Source: Isoetes taiwanensis
Taxonomy: Eukaryota > Streptophyta > Lycopodiopsida > Isoetales > Isoetaceae
Length of the DNA: 64,000 bases
Assembly (NCBI GenBank): GCA_021234155.1
Contig: JAJEKV010000039.1
Span: 7,763,077-7,827,076, forward strand
Reading direction: 5' to 3'
Position numbers and translations under genes: made by a program. The notes beneath the pieces were generated by a model. It saw only the letters and a list, made by a program, of their open reading frames with translations. It made no database searches and was not told the DNA's origin. Every line of letters starts with the position of its first letter. Positions within the stretch are counted from its first letter, which is position 1. Of the stretch, positions 59,950 to 64,000 are shown piece by piece.

Positions 59950-62900
59950 CATACGTCGAGTCCTCTTGTCGTTATTGTGTTGAGGATGTTGATTGCTTCA
60001 CCCCTGCAAATTGCCTGACATCTCTTCCTTTGATCTGTTACGCTATGGGAGGGAAGGAATAACAAGGGAACTATACATGCAAAACATATAGCTTACATAA
60101 TTACAATTACTACTAGAGCTATTAGGTCCCCCTTGTGCCTCCCTTCGAGTTGCACACCTACTCCTTGGCGATGTCATCGGTGTTCCTCCCGTGCAATGGT
60201 GTTGATGATCTATATCCTCCTATTTGTACGTCAGCTCATACTCCGGGGTAACTTGTTGCTATACTTGGGCCCTCCGATGTTTGTCGGCTATGGCACAACA
60301 CGCTTTGCATCACATTCTAGCTAAAGGTGTGCTGGTCGTTGATGCTTCGACATTTCGGTCTGCTTCCTGATCCTGTTCCCGGGCGGTAATTGTTCCCCCC
60401 TTCATGATACTTGAAGCTATTTGGAGGCGTCTCTTGAGGCTGTGCGCGATTCCTTTGGCTATACTCCTCTGGAGTTGTTCTCTTCTGCAGTTGTTATTTG
60501 AATCATCCATCCTTGGGTTCACCAAGTTGCATGCAAGTCCTCGTGCAAGTCATAGGCTCGCCTCGCCTCAGCTAGTTGCTTCTCCATCGAGCTTCCAATC
60601 TTCCTTGTTTGATCCCCTCGGTCACATGGCTTGGACATTGTCACGTTCCTCAGTGCTATGCCGTCTTCTTGTCTTGAGGTACCTTCCGATGGCTTTGATT
60701 GTGCTCGTCAGTCTTGATCCTCCTGTTGCCTCTAGGGAGCTCGTGGAAGAAGTCGGTTGCTAGCACTTCTCCAGCTTTCAGTTCCTGGCCTTTGTCCCTC
60801 TATGCATGTCAGTCTCCCTGGCAAGTAAAGCATCATGGCTCTCCTCCCTGCTGGCTATATTGTCGAGATGATGGATCCTTATATCTGCGCAGCTTGACCC
60901 TTGAGTTGAAAAAGTACTTGCCTTAGATATACTCTTGTCGTTGAATAGCCTGGCTATTATCTTGAACTCTCTTTTTTTTTTTTTTTGCCGAAGGTGCTTC
61001 AGTTGCTATCCTTGTCGTTAAGGTGTCGAATGCTTGTACCTTGGGCATTTGATGTGCCACATGTCGGAGATATAATCGGCTTCTTCTCTTCTAATTACTG
61101 GTAGGAGTACCTGACGAAGCCATGACCTAGTTGTTGAAGACATATCTCCTCGTCGCGGCGCCTTTCGTAAGTGCGTCTCCATCTAATACATGTGTCATAG
61201 CGCATCGCCCTGTGTTACCACAAGGTGGAATTATGGTCGTCGAGATGTTGCCTTCTTAGTTGGCTCGTTGATGTCGGGGCGTTCCTCCTTCTATTGTTGA
61301 GGCCCTCGTGTCATAAGTTCGTCAAGTGTTGCCGCTGCCGCAAGAGGTAGTGTTGCACCCTGACGATGTCCTGGTGCAGCGCTGATGATCTTGACATGAC
61401 CGGTGTTGTCTCTTATCCTGACATTGTGCTGGACGAGCGGTCTTCTACTTGAGGGCACTTCCCGAAGTGTTTGGACTCGAAGGTTTGCTTGGGCTCTGGT
61501 CGTTTCTCCCTCGTACTTGCTCTTCCATTTTGATCTTGGGCTATAGTTGTGCTTTCTTGCTTCCTCATTTGGTAGTCGAAATGAAGGAGCTTCCTGATCT
61601 AAGCGCTAAATCCGTAAAACATGACTTTAAACTCATGTTTCTCCACTATATCTGTGAGCACCCGAGATATACAATAGACATATACGCATTTACATTGGGA
61701 TTTTAATTCATCCACTTTTTTCAAAACAACTACGAAGATCAGGGTTTCCCCTCCTCTTATCGCATTTGATCCTTCGGTTTTTGCTGCATCTTCTTCGTTC
61801 TGGTTGACTCCGGGATTCTTTGAGATGCTGCTACTATTGTTGAGCTTCATGTCTGATCCGAGCTCGTCACCCCCAGTTGCGAAGAGTGTTCGTCGATGTG
61901 ATCCCTTGAAAAAGATGCTCCTCCTTAATGTGTATGTCCGTCGTAAGGAATGCGGTGACCGCTCAATGTCCCTATATGCAGTGTGTCGTTGCAAGGTTGC
62001 CGATGTGCGGTGTCGTTGATCGCTTGAGTAGGATCACCTAGCTGTTGCAGTTGGGCATTCTTGAATGTCTTCGAAGCTCTGAGATCATGGTCGGTAGGCA
62101 GGCATTGTCATTCCTCCGCAGGTTGAATTTCTGAGTGCGACTCCTGTTGCTTGGCTTTGCTTCATTCTGAGGTGCCTCTCCTGTGCCTGGAAGTGTGGTC
62201 ATCTCCATTGCCCCTACCATCGCTCCTTCCAGTCGCCTTTGCTTGATTTGTACCTGCTGGCTAAGTCGTCTCCTCCGTCCCTTGGGTCCTATTCATTCGC
62301 GTCTCGCCCTCCTTGGGTGACGTAGTAAAATCGTCCTTCCTTTGGTTTCTAGGTGTTTCTGGGTCCAGAATTCCTGTTCGAGCAGAATATTCTCCTCCTT
62401 GATCTTGCCCCTACTGCTGATATAGGCCTTCAAGTCGGAGATGTTCCTTCCCTGATATGCGTCACCTCCCCCTCATGGTCTCCTAGTTTTTGGAACCGAT
62501 GAAAGTTCTCCTGCTGGTGCAAGGGAGCTGGAAGCTCGTCCTGGTCATCCTCAGGTGCTTTGTGGTTGCCTAGCTTGGTTTCTCCTTTTGTTGACGTTGC
62601 ATGACATTCGCTTGAGCTGCTGGGCTGCAAGGTTGTGGTGGTCTTCCCTCCGGTTTCTATACGCTCCTGTGTCGCCATGACTTCTCTCCTCAACGGAAGA
62701 TTGTGCCCTCTGGCCTTAGCTCGTGATGCTAATGCGGCATCGATGTCTAACGTCTTCCTGCACCTGTATTTTGCTGCCTTGCGTTCTTCCATTTGAAACT
62801 CATGTACGTCGAGTTGGTGAAGGCGTCGAGATCCTCTTTCTGATGTGAGCTCGTGGACGTGGTAGCCGGGAGGTTGACATCTAGAAAAATTCTTGATGCC

Positions 62901-63160
62901 GTTGGTTACCAATATTCTTCCCATTTGATGAAGATTGATGATAGGCCGGTGGTGTTCTGTTCTACTCGTTTGTCAGTTGAGGTGTTTGTCTCTTGTTCTT
63001 CCCTCTCTTGGGTCTGCCTTTTCGGTCTCCTCTCCTTGTCTGTCCGTACATCAGCTGGGACTTCGATGTCTTCAAGAAGTTGCGCCTCTAGCTCTTCTGT
63101 GGCTCTGGCCCTGTACTTCGAAAGCGACGCTCGTATATCCTAGAGTCTAAGGTTCTACTT
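59950..63160 (-). other. Higher-GC block, possible decayed gag region
   Basis: Base composition rises and the minus strand is purine-rich, so minus-strand frames are long, hydrophilic and rich in Arg, Lys, Glu, Gln and Ser (62924-62430, 61994-61599 and 60525-60310), while plus-strand frames are Leu/Ser-rich shadows. No zinc knuckle, protease, RT or integrase motif was recognised. Position and strand agree with a decayed gag part of the putative minus-strand LTR element, but this is a guess. Confidence 0.25.
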
Positions 63161-64000
63161 GAAGGGTTGTCCTACAACATTCTGGGCTCTATAAGCAAGC
63201 AAGATGGCTCGAGCAGCATTACCGGAGACATATCTATAATCTACAAGTCTATGGACATTAGGACGTGTTGTATTGTATGACATGAGGGTTGTTTTGCAAA
63301 ACCTCCATGATGTTTGAGGCATACTCTAAGGTCCTAGCAGAGTTGGCATGGGGGAGTCCAATCTCTACACATGGAGTGACTTGGGCAGCTCTAGACTCTA
63401 GCTCCTTTCTAGGTATCCTGGCAATAGGGAGTGTCGATGTGGCGGCTATATAAGTCAAACTCTATTAGAAGGACGCAGAATTAGGTCAAGGTTTATGCCT
63501 TGGGCATGAGCAGAGGTGATGTACCAACAGTTGGACTTGGGTTGCTATGCTGAGGTCTAGATGACTATAACAGAGGGGTGTTCTTGGGCACTTCTATCTA
63601 GGAGTAAGGCATTAGCTTTGAGCCGAGAGCAATACTTGTGAGGTACTAATGGGGTATGCTTCTAATTACAAACAAACCACAGTTTGGAAAAAGAATTCAA
63701 GGGTTTGAGCAATTTTGGTCATTTTGAGCTGGGGTTTGATATTTCTAGCCTAATTTGAGATCATAAATGGATTCTAGGCTGTCTAACGGTCCTATTGCAA
63801 TAAATTTCAGGCAATTTGGAGCTCTGTAGCTCAAGTTATGGAGGTTCAAAGTTTGGAGGTCTCACACATTGCGCCCAGACCAATAATGAACTTTTCATTT
63901 TCTGTCCTGGCGCGACGTGTGAGACATTGGCTCTAAATGGGTTAAACTTGTCCAATTTGGGTGATATAAGGGTCTAATTCTACTGGACTCATCGAGTTAG
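63161..64000. other. Right edge of window, no gene
   Basis: The minus frame 63458-63258 is short and unrecognised. No copy of the putative LTR end (CGTATACTGTGCTGGAACG) is present, so a second LTR, if any, lies outside. Confidence 0.45.

Noticed and set aside
60404-60926. Plus-strand Leu/Ser-rich frames resembling membrane proteins
   Set aside because: They are shadows of the purine-rich minus strand; no family motif and no splice pattern.

Overview
The window looks like nuclear DNA of a land plant with a large, repeat-rich, AT-rich genome. The evidence is spliced genes with GT-AG introns, fragments of typical plant gene families (MATE/DTX transporter, DODA/LigB dioxygenase, plant-type GAPDH, NIF/CTD-like phosphatase), and abundant LINE, LTR-type, MITE and Helitron traces. 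I cannot place the species; a gymnosperm, fern or other seed-free plant would fit the low gene density (four apparently intact genes in 64 kb). No tRNA or rRNA gene, CRISPR array or operon was seen.

The genes that matter form a dispersed cluster of four paralogous cytochrome b561-domain membrane proteins: 17383-18527 (+), 21356-22412 (-), 41078-42403 (-) and 50805-51777 (+). All four have the same four-exon structure with the same intron phases (0, 2, 0), an N-terminal signal peptide, four conserved histidines in the same contexts (HG[WI]LMW, [FY]H[RK], H[IV]..G, [GL]HW) and an ending in Val-stop. They differ in the extracytoplasmic N-terminal linker and in the acidic or glycine-rich loop between the second and third core helices. 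A GATC-to-CCGTC promoter motif lies about 50-90 bp before each ATG. The third gene needs a GC-AG first intron.

Region by region. 1-2.9 kb: no gene. 2.9-6.8 kb and 13.9-16.6 kb: a diverged direct duplication; the left copy carries a 1.45 kb insertion flanked by a 17 bp target-site duplication whose empty site survives in the right copy. Both copies end in 0.5 kb tandem units, and the right one finishes in a 110 bp inverted repeat. 6.8-9.95 kb: degenerate minus-strand LINE. 10-13.9 kb: AT-rich, no gene. 17-22.5 kb: first two b561 genes. 24.03 kb: a Helitron-type 3' terminus. 26.8-27.3 kb: broken NIF phosphatase. 32.3-33.4 kb: a 1050 bp Harbinger-type element with a TTA duplication. 34.8-39 kb: several nested LINE pieces, one with an intact YADD motif. 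41-42.5 kb: third b561 gene. 44.6-48 kb: SINE-like element, GAPDH fragment, long CT microsatellite and DODA fragment. 50.8-51.8 kb: fourth b561 gene. 53.9 kb: first exon of a broken MATE transporter. 55.4-64 kb: a block of higher GC with a Ty3/gypsy-like polypurine tract and LTR-like sequence, short tandem repeats and no intact gene.

The four b561 proteins would work as small transmembrane electron carriers (heme b bound by the four histidines), probably passing electrons across a plasma or internal membrane. Nothing else in the window is a plausible partner; the rest is mobile DNA and relics. I found no convincing undescribed system. The best leads are the four-gene b561 cluster, the LINE family with a pentanucleotide tail, two tail-only retroposon insertions and the Helitron end.
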